Positions 1-14,300 of a DNA stretch of 64,000 bases are shown in pieces. The stretch is taken from positions 22,227,398 through 22,291,397 of the forward strand of contig JAUJPP010000003.1 of NCBI GenBank assembly GCA_030562195.1, given 5' to 3'. The DNA comes from Nipponacmea schrenckii. Lineage: Eukaryota; Mollusca; Gastropoda; Lottiidae. Position numbers and translations under genes: made by a program. The notes below the pieces were generated by a model. It did not search any database, had not been told where the DNA came from, and saw only the letters and a list, made by a program, of their open reading frames with translations. Within the stretch, counting starts at the first letter, position 1. Every line of letters begins with the position of its first letter.

Positions 1-2256
1 TTTGTAGTTTAAGAGAATAATTAGCTAGTGCTACTTTTAATCTCAGTATCTTCATATTAATATCCTGCTGACATCAGAGTAGGAAAGGACACATAGATTT
101 CAGCTGATACACCAAAATTTATATCTTCCATGTCCATTACCCCAAACAGGAAACCATCCAGTATGTTTTGTGTGTCTTGTAATCATAAAGTCATAGAAAT
201 AATTTTTGTTGCTAATGTAAATTACATTTAGGCAAAAGTGCAGCTGTCAGGATATCATCATAGTAACAAAGTGTTACTAGGCATTTATTCAATAAAGACA
301 CATAATAATATTTTAATCAAATATTAAATAATGGTTTTAAAAGAAATACATCATTCTGTCAAACCAACATGTATTCTTGAATGTATTTGTGGATGTAGGT
401 TTTATAGCAATGAAAGATATTACTAAAGTTATCATTTAAAACCATGGAGTGAGATAACAAGTCTCATGTTTACCTTGTAGAATTAGATAATATAACAGAA
501 TTATCATGTTTCCAGATTCAATAACTGAATTATCAGCAATTGAGATAAAATTGGTGTAAATTTAATCCTCCCTGTGCAGTTTTTTGTGAAACATTTCTCA
601 CCTCTCATCAGATGAGCTGCTCTTAGAAATAGAATCTATGTAATCTGGTTTATTTAACGCTGCAATGTTTTTAAAATACTTAACATAGAAAAATCGCAAT
701 TTGACTAATAGTCCCTTTTTCTCTTGAAAAATCTTGAGAGATGATCAACAAGGGATATTTTTTAAATAGTTATTGACTAATGGAATTTTATTATGGCTCT
801 TCACTAAGTTCCTCAGTAACTTTTTTTGACTTTTGAAAGATCTCTCATTAATCAGCTATATACCAAAGGGAAGTAGGAAAAGGTGTAATAGATGATTTAA
901 TATCAACATTAAGAAATCATGGAGTTGTTTGCTTTTTGTGTATACCAAGATTTTTATTGATCAGCACTTCAGATTGATTGATGTGGAAAGTTAACTTTTG
1001 CAAAAAAAAAATACATGTTTTTGGTTTAAAGACGTATATATATATATATGAAATTCAGAAAGAGTTTGTTTTTTGTAGAAAATGAGTTATACAACTCAAT
1101 ATCTGTAAACATCATTTACACCCACTTTGTTACAATTAGCTCTGAGAAAAATGTAAAATGATTCTATTTAACTTATTTACCAAACCACCTGACTAATTGC
1201 AGTTCAAGTGAGTATCATCTTCTACACTGGTAATATCCATAATATACCTTTCTGTTAAACAGATCTTCTAAAATATAACATTTCTTCTGAAAATGAAATT
1301 GAATCTCTTAATACATGCTGTCTACATGTAGTAGTTTTAGATCACAATATTGTCTCTGACAACAGTAAATAGCAAAGCCTGTGGCAGATTTCAGATGACT
1401 TTGCAGCATTTCTTTCAAAGGTTGATTTGAAATGAGGATACTACCAAATCATACTAATTAATTTATTAAAAAGTTTGCTATGTTCTTCATGTGGATATAA
1501 AACATGAATACAAAGAAAAGGACAGAATGATTTTACTGTTTAAAATAGGACAAACCAGCCATATAGCTGACACAATTTCCATGCTCTGGGCATTTTCTAG
1601 ACGTCAGACTGTTTAAACAAGGTATTTTATTGTAAGTGTTACAGGTTCTGTTTATTGTATGCATTCAGTAAGTGTAACAGACATGTTGGTCATAAAATGA
1701 TTCATTAAGCTATGTGGAGCTAGCAATCTGGTTGGTGTAATTGTCCAAAAAGTCAATACTGCTGGTCTACCAATTGTTATAGCATTGTTAACATCATATG
1801 TTGATGAACTTTTCTCATTGGTTGCAAGTGAAAATTTTAATTTTCGCTGGGAAACAGTGAGGATAAATCATTAATATTGATAAAAAGATTGTGTGTCAGT
1901 GGTTTGGTATGGTACTAATAGATCATACTTTAGAGCCATTTGTTCCACCCTATCAATCATATGTTTAAAATGTAAATCTTTATAAATATCATCTACCTAC
2001 TTGACTGACTTTTTGTTCAAAGATTCTTGAAATATAAGACTTTATGTGTATTGGAAACTAAAATTTATCTGGCCCACTGGCTTTAAAATTTTGAATGTGT
2101 GACATCACACATCTTGGCTTTTTCACCGTCCTCGCTGTATTACTGGATGTTAAGAAAAAAGACAAATCCATATTATTATTTTAAACAGGCCTCAGAGTGT
2201 CTTATGAGCAAGAGATGCAAAGTATTATAAACAACCTTCCATTCTTTATTTTACAG
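1..2256 (+). other. ARRDC intron, A+T-rich, no recognised feature
   Basis: This is intronic sequence upstream of the first visible exon. Apart from a short (TA)n run near 1034-1049, I see no repeat structure or coding signal on either strand. Confidence 0.6.
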
Positions 2257-2367
2257 GTGTATGTTTAGAAGCAATAGGAGAAGCTAAGGTAGAATGGATG
2301 ACTTCCAGTGATATCCAGGCATCAGATGAAGAAGTTTTTAATTATACTACAGTTCTTCCAATTAAAG
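2257..2367 (+). CDS. ARRDC gene exon (arrestin-N strand region)
   Basis: Acceptor TTTTACAG precedes 2257 and donor GTAAGA follows 2367. It encodes CLEAIGEAKVEWMTSS, the early arrestin-N segment equivalent to the 'G.A.V.W' strand of ARRDCs. It enters with two bases of a split codon and leaves with one (phase 1). Confidence 0.85.
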
Positions 2368-5300
2368 GTAAGATACTGCAAAAATACTGGTAATTTTGTT
2401 GTTGGGTCTCCCAAGTGAAGGACCATTATAGTTTCACTTGCTAACTTTACAGTCCAGGGTTTTTTTTCCTCAGGTGTTGGTGGGGATACTACAGCTTTGC
2501 AATTTTAACCCCTGTTAAAAAATCACTGACATTGGCTATCCTAGTTAAACTTCCTTAATATCATACTGCATCGACATTACCTGCTCTCATTGGTAAATAA
2601 AAAAAGAAATGTTAAATTTCCAACCTTTTAGCTAATGGAAGTATATGTATAGGTGAACAAGTTACAACAATTGGTGAACTGCCTGTATCCAATAACTGTC
2701 TCCCAAATTTAACCTTGTTCACCTAATCATTCACAACAGAATTGTTTGTTCTGTGACCGACTTTCTCAATTTCAATTCATTTTCTGTCAAATAACATATT
2801 ATGTTGTGATGTGTAACTCACAAAACGTGTCCTGCTGAAAATAAAACTAAACTATAACTGAAATCAACAATTCCTAGCAGTGTTTCAACATCAACAGCCA
2901 CAGCTTGGTTGAGCTGGTAGGCGCATATAAATACACAAAGCAATACAGACGATCTCAAATAATAAAAATTTGTGAAAATAAGAGGGAATCTATCCATCTT
3001 TTCATTGTTTTTCTCTTGAAGAAACCATTCAAATAGAAACTGTCAGTATTTCTATGTAAACTGAATAAAATGAAAGATAGAAAATCTTCATGATGTTGGT
3101 AACCTACAATCTGAACTTTTCTTTTTAACATTTTAAAAGATGGATTTGGCTAGAGATTGTATCAGAATGACCAAGAATTATTATTCCAAGGGGCTTTTTC
3201 CACAAAGATATATTAAAGGGATACTGCGTCTTAGCATGAACATAAAATTTTAGTTCCCAAGAATGGTCAATATGATTATATATATTCATCAGTGAACTTA
3301 CCTGGTGTCATTAAAGGGGCCCAGGCTTGATTTTTAGGGGTCGTTTTTGGCCTTTGTTACATTTAAACAGTCCTCAGAAATACTCAAGCTTTAAGAAAAT
3401 CGCAAAATACCTTGAAATATACCTCAAACAAAACATTTCACTTTTCATTTTTTTCCGTGCTGTACGCGGCTGGTCTCAGTCAGTCTGAAAATTGTGTGTC
3501 CTGTTGACAAAGTCTACAATTGAAAATGCGTTGTAGTCTATTTATATAGATGACCGCTATTGTACGACGGGAAGGATAACTCTTTGATTATCAAGACGAA
3601 CCGTTTTCCAATATGGCAGGACGTTCGTAACATCTTAAGACATTATGATTTTTCAAACACGGATAATTATGGATACACATGGATTTTAAGGCTCAAATTT
3701 TGAAAGTAAGCTCTGTAGACTATTTCTGATAAGCTAAGCAAAAGATTTCCTGTGTGTGAGGCTGTCGGGTGATTGTCCGCAACAAATCAAGCCTGGGCCC
3801 CTTTAAGTAACAAAATCACTTAAAATATGGAAAACTCACAAAACCTATTCAATTTTGAAAAACGTTAAATCAATTTATTAAGCGTTTTTCCATAATAAGA
3901 GGCATCTTTGTGGATGAATACTTAGTGTTTTTTATATTTATTTATTTTTTAAGGTTTTTATGGCAGTAGGTATATTTACTGATGAACAGAGGTCTTATTG
4001 GCCAAGTTTAAAACACCAAATTTTATGTTCATTTTAAGACCTATTATCCCTTTAAAGATTTAAGAAATATAGTATATTCTGATATCCAGTTTTAGTCCTT
4101 TCATCAGCTTTAACACTAAGAGTAAGCCGACAGCAATTTATTATTCAGTTTTTAATGTAATAATTCATAAATTACAATCTATAAATAACGCTAGCTAGCC
4201 ATCACTATCAATGAACTTTATTAGATACTTTTCTAAATTTCAGCATTCCCAGTGTAAAAAATCAAATTCAACTTTTAAAAGATCATATGACATCTGGGAA
4301 TTGAGCCATTTCCTTGTCACACCATTTTGAAAAGTTTAATCTTTATTGTGTATTAAAAAATCCCCTAGGTAATAGTTTCAGGTACATAATTTACTGTTAT
4401 CTTTATTTGGATATTGGACTTAGTAATTAAGTTTTATCTTGTCTGCTGATCATGGAATTCAATTTTCCTTGGAGGAAATTTTAAGAGAGGATCAGAGATG
4501 TTATTCAAGTTGACATAAAGATCTCTTGATTTCATTAAACTGATGTCTGTGTAGGTAAAAGGTTAGACAATACCTGCCAGGTTTAATTGTCTTCTGGAAA
4601 ATCAAAGTCATTGAATAAGTTTAAAAGACTGAGAGAAATATTGAAATTAAACAACTTATATTTTTTAGGAGCCTGTTTATCCGTTTGTCCATGGCCAAAT
4701 CATTTGAGATTCTATCTTTAACAGATCATCTGTACCTATTTATAGCTACATTCAAATTGATAAGAATAATGTGGAGGGCAATCAAAGTGAAAATCAAAAA
4801 TCAAAATCAAAACTGAGCTGTGTGTATACTTTCAGTAATTTTTTTGATTGGTAATTTGTGTTGTCATTATTTGTGCTTCTTTATGTTACCAATTTGTATC
4901 ATCCTCTGCACTCTACTATTTTAACATAGATATTAAAACATAACAGAAAATTAGAGAATAATGTGATTCATTTAGTATCAGGATAGAGTTAAATTACCCA
5001 TATATAATGTAGTATGTTTAAATTTTATTTATATTTTTACTGATGAAGATGTTGTATTTTAGGAAATAAAAATGAAATTTTAATTTGCACTATGTGAAAT
5101 AATGTGTTATATTTGATATATTTTCCTATGTATTATTTCTGTAAGTTATTTAAAGTGGTACCATTCTGTGATTTTATCACTGGATCTTTTACCAATTCCA
5201 ATATTGATGGGGTTTCTACAGACTCTATAACTATCTTTAAGTTCAGCTAGATAATCATCTTCTGCAACTAAACCCTCATTCGTCATTCCAAACTTCACCT

Positions 5301-8300
5301 TGGGGAGTTGTTTGGCTCTTGGAGAAGATGCATGAAGTAATTTCAGGGAATATTTTCAGCACGGAATCGAGTCCCTATGGAACTGCCATTGGCTGCCAAA
5401 GGTGATTAGAGAGAGATTAGTGCTGGAAGAAAAATTGAGTTGTAAATTCTGTTTTTGTAGTAAATAACTTCTCACTTTTTAAAAACACATTTATTTTCTT
5501 ACACTGTCTGTTTCAAGACAAGTAGAAGTAAACAAAATTTATGGACATTTCCGCCATTCTGATTGTGAATTTAAAGTCATATAAACCAAGGGGATTTTCT
5601 TAAGAAAAGGCTGTAGCACATTTTGTAAGAGGGTTAGAATTTAACATTATTGTAGAAGGCTCTCATCTTTAGTCTATGTTTGACTTTTAATCGTTTTCCG
5701 TCAAGGGTAAGATAATCCACAAATGAGTTATTTGCCTAGGATCAGCAGGTAGACTAGATCTTCATGAACCTCAGAATTCTTCTGAAATATATTTAAAATA
5801 TTATCCACAAAAGATTTTGCGAAGGTTCAGCTGGTAGACAAGATCCTTATGAACCTAATTTATCCATAGAAATTGTTATTTTCTTAGCCTGCTCAAATTA
5901 AGTCATCAATGCTTGGTCAGTTTTAGGATTTTCTTAATACTTGACTCTTCTCTATTATGATGTGGATGAGAGTTTAGCTGTTTTCTGCTTTCTTTTCTTT
6001 TCTACATATGTTTATTTTGAATATATTTGAAAAAATATCAACAAGAAATTGTTCAAGCACTGTAAATTTAATAGTTTTAATGATTAAACCATTAGATACC
6101 CATGTCTTATCTTTAATTTTCATTAATACCAGAAATCAGTGTGAAAACACACAAGGAAAAGACATGTTTCCATTGCCTGAAAAACATCAATTTTTAAATT
6201 CTTTGGGTTTATAGGTGTAGAAAAACTCAATACGATGATAAAAACTGCAGACCATACATAATAAATAAAGCTAAAGCATGTTTGTTAGAAAGTTATTTTA
6301 TAGTTTCTATACTTTATTACTTCTAGGGATAAATTTTATGGCTTGTAACAGACTAGTGGTTTTAACACATTTTTACAATTATCTTTGAAATTCTATTAAA
6401 TAAGTGTATAAATTTACGGTTATCTTCCTGGACAACAAACAATATTCCTTTTCACTTTTCATCATTATGTAATATAATGTAGTATTATTGAGAAGATCCC
6501 TAGGAGGATAGCCTCGTGCAATTAGGTGTCTAATTAAGTTATTATAATTATTATCAAACAACATAATATCATTCAAGAGTCCTATGCCCCACCACCAAGT
6601 GGGCTGTAAAACATCATGTTGTAAAAAGAAGACTTGCATTGTTCGTTGAAGAAAATCATTTCATGAAAAATTCTATTGAAAGAGGAAAACCTTGCAGATT
6701 CCAGACAGTACATGTAGATAATTGTATTACTATAGACTGAATCTTTATCAGTTGACTGTAATATGCACAATAATTGCCTCTGAAAAACGACTTTGGAAAA
6801 CAATTTGTCTACAATCAAGGCCATGGTTTTCCTGACGATTCTATGAACAGTAACATATTTCTTCTTGGAAATTATTCAGGTTCACTTCAACAAAAATAAA
6901 TATGAATTTGAAAGTTTTGATATGAATTCAATAAACATTTGTGTGTATAACTCCATGTATTTCAATATAAAATCTATATAGTAATATGTATTATATATAA
7001 TTTCAGGTGAAAAGAAAATAGAAGATGAAGGTTTATTACAGCCAGGTTCTCATTATTTCCCTTTTGAATTTACTCTTCCATCGAAACTACCCTCATCTTT
7101 TAAAGGCAAACATGGCCGTTTACGTTATTTTGTAAGAATGACAATATATTCCCCTGGTGGACCTCATCATGAACGAACAAGTAAATTTGCTGTGATAGGA
7201 TCTTTAGATCTAAATGCTGAACCAGATGCAGCGGTAGGTTATATTTTATTATCATAAACCACAAACTCTTTTTTTACTGGAGTTGTTGCATTTTCTGATG
7301 ATGTCACTGAAACACACAAGAAAAATATTAAGCATTTTTACCTCATAGAAAAAAACTATTGAGTAATTGAGACTCTTACTAATGTTACTTTTAGATTTCA
7401 ATATATGAATAGTTGATGGTGTGAGAAATATATCAGTATTTACCATGAAATTAAATCTTTAATTTTAAACATTTATCTTGGCGAGGAAATAAACATCAGC
7501 TTCAGTAGTTCAGTCTAATTTGAAATGGCACATACCTGTAAGAAAATGTACCAAATATTAGTTTTGGAATATGAAACCTACTGCGTACATGTAAACTCTA
7601 CAGTTTGCAGTATATTTAACCTTATTATTCTCAATTTAACCTACTTCATTTTTTAAATCGTAGTAGTTATGGAGATATTTCTGCACATGCAGATTTGAAT
7701 CAAAACAACTACATAACCTCAGTATATTCTTGATTATTATAATATTGAGTGGTCCACATAATATCTTTGCTTGACTATGCCCTTAGTCTCTGAACCCTTT
7801 TGTTCTTATACATATATATTGTTAACAGCAAAATGCAACAACTTTTCTTGTAATAATGAATACGATCTCTGTATGTTATGCTATGGAACAGTAATTGGAA
7901 TAAATATCATGATTTTAAATAATATAACAAAAAGACAGCTAAGTATCATGCTCTTTCAATTATATTTTGCTATCTCCATTGTTATATTTTAGCTTCCAGT
8001 AGAGAATGATACATTTGAAACGGTGGGATCATGGTGTTGTATATCAGGGACAGTGACAGCCTCAGTAAAACTTGATAGAAAAGGTTATACTATAAAGGAA
8101 GCAATACCTGTCTGGGCACAGATTAAAAATCTCAGTACTAGACGTTTAGCTTCCACACAAGTTTCTTTAATTCAGGTAAATACATTTAGAACTATCCATT
8201 TATTGTTTGGATTACTGGGATTGTCAAAGCAAAGGCTTTTGTTCAACTGCTTTGCAACAAGCAGCAATTTCTTTCCTGACTGGATCTGGGTTGCTCTATA

Positions 8301-11300
8301 TGTTAATTATTTGCAATGTCATCAAATCTCATTGTTTTCATTCCGATGAAAGGTAAATTTAGCCTTTTCAGTTTTGATATTTCGGTGTGATGAACATCAT
8401 ACAATTGTCTCTTCTTTCAGATCAGAACTTTCAGGGAATAATACTTTCTCATGTCTTCCTGAAATCAGAAAATATATATACTGGAATATCCAATCTGAAC
8501 TAGCCAGTTGCAATAAATCAGTGTTAATAGTACCCATACTTAAAAGCCTATATAAAAATTTTTTAATTTACTTATTTGCCCAGTAGTTGATAATACAATA
8601 CAATTTCAATACAATACGTGAAAACAATGTAAAGATGGATTAAGATGTAAGTTAGTATTTATTTTGTGTTTCGTGATGTAACAGTATCAACTCGGTCAGG
8701 TATAAAGAATAAGGGAATAATTTATAGTTTTACAACCTATAGGTATTCTGTTGAGATATGACAATCTTAGACTACCTTAATTACAGTGTTAGAGAAAACA
8801 AAAAAGTCTCTCTTTCCTAGAAAACTAAGGTTTACCATATAAGATAATGTAATTGTTTACCGAAGTGACTTTATACGCCCACACATAAATGTAGTCACCC
8901 CTGTCTGTCTGTCTGTCTCTCCACAATTGTTGTGAACACGATTTCTTGATGGATTTTGACCAAATTTGGTGAGTGTGTTTGTTAAAACCCAAGGAAGAAG
9001 CCTATTGAAAATCAGACCAATCGAAAAATATTCAATGAGTTATTGCCCTTGTTTTTGAAAATTTGTTGTGAACATGATTAAGAGTGTGTTTCTTGATGGA
9101 TTTTGATGAAATTTGGTGTGATTGCTTGTTATTACTTAAGGATGAAGCCTATTGAAAATCAGACAAATCGAAAAATAAATTGATGAGTTATTGCCCTTGA
9201 TCTTGAAAACACATTCATCTGCCTGTCCACAATTGTTGTGAACACGATAGAGACCACATTTCTTGATGGATTTTGACCAAATTTGGTGAGTGTGTTTTTA
9301 TAACCCAAAGAAGAGCCTATTGAAAATCAGACCAATCGAAAAATATTCAATGAGTTATTGCCCTTGTTTTTGAAAATTTGTTCTGAACACAATTAAGAGT
9401 GTGTTTCTTGATGGATTTTGATGAAATTTGGTGTGATTGCTTGTTATTACTTAATGGATGAAGCCTATTGAAAATCAGACAAATCGAAAAATAAATTGAT
9501 GTGTTATTGCCCTTGAAAACACATTCATTTTGCGTTCAAAAATGTGTTGTGGACATGATAGAGAGATGGTTTCTGGATGGATTTTGACCAATTTCGGTGT
9601 GTGTGTTTGTAATCATCCAAGGATGAAGCCTTCTGCCCGCCTGTCTGTATGTCTGTCCGTCTGTCTGTCCGTCTGCCTGTCCACAATTGTTGTGAACACG
9701 ATAGAGACCACATTTCTTGATGGATTTTAATGAAACTTGGAATGAGTCTTTGTAATGACCCAAGGATGAAGCCTATCGAAAATGAAAGCATTCGAAAAAT
9801 ATTTATTATGAGTTATTGCCCTTGTCCTAAAATTCCTTGTGAACACGATAGGGAGCTGGGTTCTTGATGGAATTTGATGAAACTTGGTGTGAGTGTTTGT
9901 TATAACTCGAGGATAGACCCTATTGAAATTCAGACTAATCAAAAAATATTTATTGAGTTATTGCCCTTGTTCTTTAAAACGTGTTCACTTTATCAGCCTT
10001 TGATTCTTTGTAGACTTGATAGAGATCTGATTTCTTGATAGATTTTGACAAAGCATGATTTGAGCCTTTTACATTTTAAATATTGTATTTACTGATACCT
10101 CTTGTCCACCGCCCGAATAACTAAGGCTGCCAATGGTGGGCGTATTATGATGGGCCATCGCTATTTTCTTTAGATATTTTTCGAATTAACCATAAAATAG
10201 TTTAGATCCTTCCTGGCATCAGTATTCTGTTTAGTTACAGACTTAATTACTAATTAACATTAATTGTCTCTTTTCTGGAATACCAAATTTACCAATTACA
10301 CAAGCATTAATTAAACATCTTGCTACATTAATTTTAACATATTGGTGTTTTTCATGGGGGTGGCTCTAAAATCATCAATATTCTCTTTAGTATGAATTTT
10401 ATTGATCCATATTCTCTTTACATATACCTGTCTCAATTACTTTAATAAAACAAAACTTAAAGATATACTGTGTCTTAGAATGGACATAAACTTTAAGTTC
10501 TCAAGAATGGTCAAATTGAGTATATTCATCAGTGAAGTTACTTGGTGTGATATGAGTACCAGAATCCCTGTATTCTCTTTAGTATGAATTTTATTATCAG
10601 TATTCTCTTTACATATATCTGTCTCAAAAACTTTAATAAAACAAAACTTAAAGATATAAAGTGTCTTAGAATGGACTTAACCTTTAAGTTCTTAAGAATG
10701 GTCAAAATAAGTATATATTCATCAGTGAACTAACCTGGTGTGATATGAGTACCAGAATCCCTGTAAAATCTGAAAAACTCGCAACACTAAAATTATTGAA
10801 AAACATTTAATCAATTAATTGGCCAAGCTTAAAATTTATTAAAATTTTATGTTCATTCTACGAGGCAGTATAGTCTTAAAGAAAAACCGAAAACATGCTA
10901 AGCTTGTAGATTAGTTCAGTAAGTTCTCCCTGTGGTGTGTCTGTATTGAATGATTTGCATATTTAAGATCGTTTGGTATTGCAGTATACATAGTAATTTA
11001 GTCCAGGTCTGATTACTTTGATGCAAATACCATTTAATGTAAATATTTATTAATGTTAAATGTCTGAAAGTCTTGGAAAATCAATAACTCTACCTTGCAA
11101 GTTGAAGTAAGTATAATTGTCAACATAAGGTGTACAACTGTTAAATCTTTCATAAAGGTATTTCAGATAATACTTTCTATATTCCATAGAATCATACAAT
11201 GAAAAAACTTCATTCTAACAACCCCATCATTTGAACCATTCCATATGGACTGATATATGATATCAATAAGTTCTCAAAATAAACATCAACAAAATTAAAT

Positions 11301-14300
11301 GAATGATAAAACAATATAATATGCAGGCATCTACATCAGAGGTGTTGAGTTGGTAAACACATTTGATAAACTGTTGCAATAATTGATGCAATCATTTACA
11401 TGAACTATTTTGAAATGGCTATTATGTTGAATGGTTGATTATCCCTGAACTCTTATTTTAATGTGATAACAATGGCATTGAGTCTTTGGTAGTGAAAATT
11501 TTAAACTTGATCATTGTTTTCTAAAAGGAATGCAGTGTACTGTAAGAGTAAGAAATGTATATGTATATATATATGTGTGGTTACAGCTGATATTACCCTA
11601 CCTCAGTGCATTGAAGTGCATTTTAATTTATCAATGAGCATGTTAGTTGAAAATGCATTAAACATAAAGATTTGTACTGAATCTGACTGGAATTTCTATT
11701 TTGAATATAAACAATTTTTTCTTAATCTAATTATAAATCTTAAGTAATAACTCCTGTAGGAAAAGATATGTAAGTGACCATACCAGATAGGTATTGGACG
11801 TTAAATGTTTTAAAAGATTGGTTAAAATTGGTTTCGAATTAAATTTACTAGAAAGATTTTTTTGACATTATTATTATCATTGTTTAACATGGCATTTAAC
11901 AATCTTGTTTCTTTGTTTGGAAGAAGAGATAATTATGTCTTTGGAGTTAATTTCCTTATGTTTCCAAATTATTGTTTTATTTGCCTGATATCCAAGTACT
12001 AACTATTTGAACCGCTAAATTTAACCTGAAAACATTTTGACAAGCATATTTCAATGATACGTGAGTAAGTATCTCATTATGAACAGTGGTATCAGCTGTC
12101 TAGAAGATTAAGCATACCCTGTATGAAACCACTAAACTTATATGTTCTCCACCACTGGTACTGTTGACTGATTACTGAAAGGTGGAATCTTATAAACATC
12201 TCACTCCAGCTAGTTATTTCAATTTCTCTACATGTAATCATGTAAATAACAAAATTCCACTTGAAAAATGTGTAAAGAGAAATTGTGCCAATTATTTCTT
12301 TAATGTCTGACATAGTTTTCTCCTTACCAGAGAGCTGCAATGTGAAATACTATCTATTACAAATCTATTGACTTAAGGTACGGTATCTAACTACCAAACA
12401 GAGAAATATTAGAAGAGGTGTCCAAACACTAGATCTTACCTTTCATGATGTTAATTTCCATTTATCTTAAAATTGCCCAAAACTCTCCTTATATTTCTGC
12501 TGCATATAAATAGTTGTATGATAAAACCTCACTATACCCAAAACAATTTCCCTCATCTTCATTAGGTGCAGAAAAGTAAAACCTAAAACTCCTTCATTTC
12601 ATTTCCTACTTTCCTGCACCATTGATTTCCATTTGAAAATTTCAGCTATTATACTTCAAACACTCAAATGTTTTTAATGCAGATATCCTACCAAAGATTT
12701 TAAAATAAGGAGTTTTCACTGTGTAGTCCTGCCATTAGGTTTAAATATATGATTAGTGCACAGTTAAATTGATATATAATTGATGGTACTGTTCTGCTGT
12801 AAAAAATAAATTACATGTGAATGATGCTTCAAACAGCAAAGATTGGAAGGTTATTTTGGTGTAGGTATGCAGACTTTAAAAAGGTGACTTTCATTCAAGA
12901 AGTAGGTTATATCTGGTGTTTCCTGTGAAAGCTGTAAGTTCTTGCAATGATTTTAAATGATGCTGTGTATGTAGCTTGTTTCCTGTCATAGCTCCATACA
13001 TTTATTTATTCAAAACCATTACTTGTTTATCATATAAGCTTACCCCTATAATCATAACATTAGAAAATGTTGACAAATTTTCTTGAGTGTTAGTGGGGTC
13101 AGTATTCTGGCTTCTGGATCTTTTGATAGAAATAATTGCTGTTCGACTACATTTGCTAGCTCTATTGATAGAAATCTTTGCTGTTAGACTATATTTGCTG
13201 TCTCTTTTGATGGAAATCTTGCTGTTTGACTACATTTGCTGGCTCAGAAATCTTTGCTGTTAGCACAATATTTATTGACTCTTTTCATATAAATTTTTGC
13301 TGTTAAACTACATTTGCTGGCTCAACACACTTTGCTGTTCGACTATATTTGTTGGCTGTTGTGATAGAAATCTTTGCTGTTGGAGTATATTCACAGGCTC
13401 TTTTGATAGAAATCTTTGCTGTTAGACTATATTTGCTAGCTCAGATATCTTTGTTGTTAGATTATATTTGCTTGCTCTTTTTATAGAAATATCTGCTGTA
13501 AACACTATACTTGCTGGCTCTTTTGATAAAGTTCTTTGTTGTTAACACTATAATTGCTGGCTCTTTTAATAGAAACCTTTGCTGTTAGACTATATTTAAA
13601 GCAACTCTTAAAAGTCTTACATGATCTGGACATTGATGATAGTACCTTAAACCATTGTAGGGTGTTTTACATCACATACCTCAAATGTTGCTCAGTGATA
13701 TTCTAGTTTACACCAACACAATCATTCTTTCATGACCAAAATTCTGTGCAATTTAAAAGAAAATGCTTTATCAGTCAGTTTTGAATTAATTAATGTTATT
13801 CTATTTATAATTCTAGTTTTCTGTCAAAATAACCCCAACAGAAAGTGAAGTTATTCTTAGACACCAAATGTTGCATATTTTCACATGCTTGTTTTCATTC
13901 ATGCCTGCCATAATATTTTTAGATTTTGTTTGTTTGGTGTTGAAATATGCAGACTTTGTTATGATTCCTATTTTCTGAGAGAAAATTTCATTCACAAACA
14001 TTTGTAGTTAAATCAAAATATCAGACTATGCTCAATATGAATGAAGCCTCATACTATATGGAATGCAAACAGGAATTCAGAACAGCAGGTTGTATTATAC
14101 TTGTCATTCTGCTAGATTATGTAGGCAATGAATGTTCTTGGTAGAATGATTTGATGCTAAATTGTAAGATGTGCTATATATCTTAAATGAGTTGATGTCG
14201 CTTCTTAATAAATAAGTATTTTAAGTTCTCTTCTCTGAGTTAAGAAATATAATTAGCCCATTTATTGAAGAAAAACACCCCATCACTGGATGTTCATGGC

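Noticed and set aside
8023..8349. Longer reading of the ARRDC exon past 8175
   Set aside because: A GTAAAT donor follows codon CAG at 8175 and similarity to arrestins stops there; the next exon continues the domain in phase 0.
9525..9942. Overlapping open frames in the pearl-like element
   Set aside because: They follow the tandem core units and tetranucleotide run and carry no protein motif.
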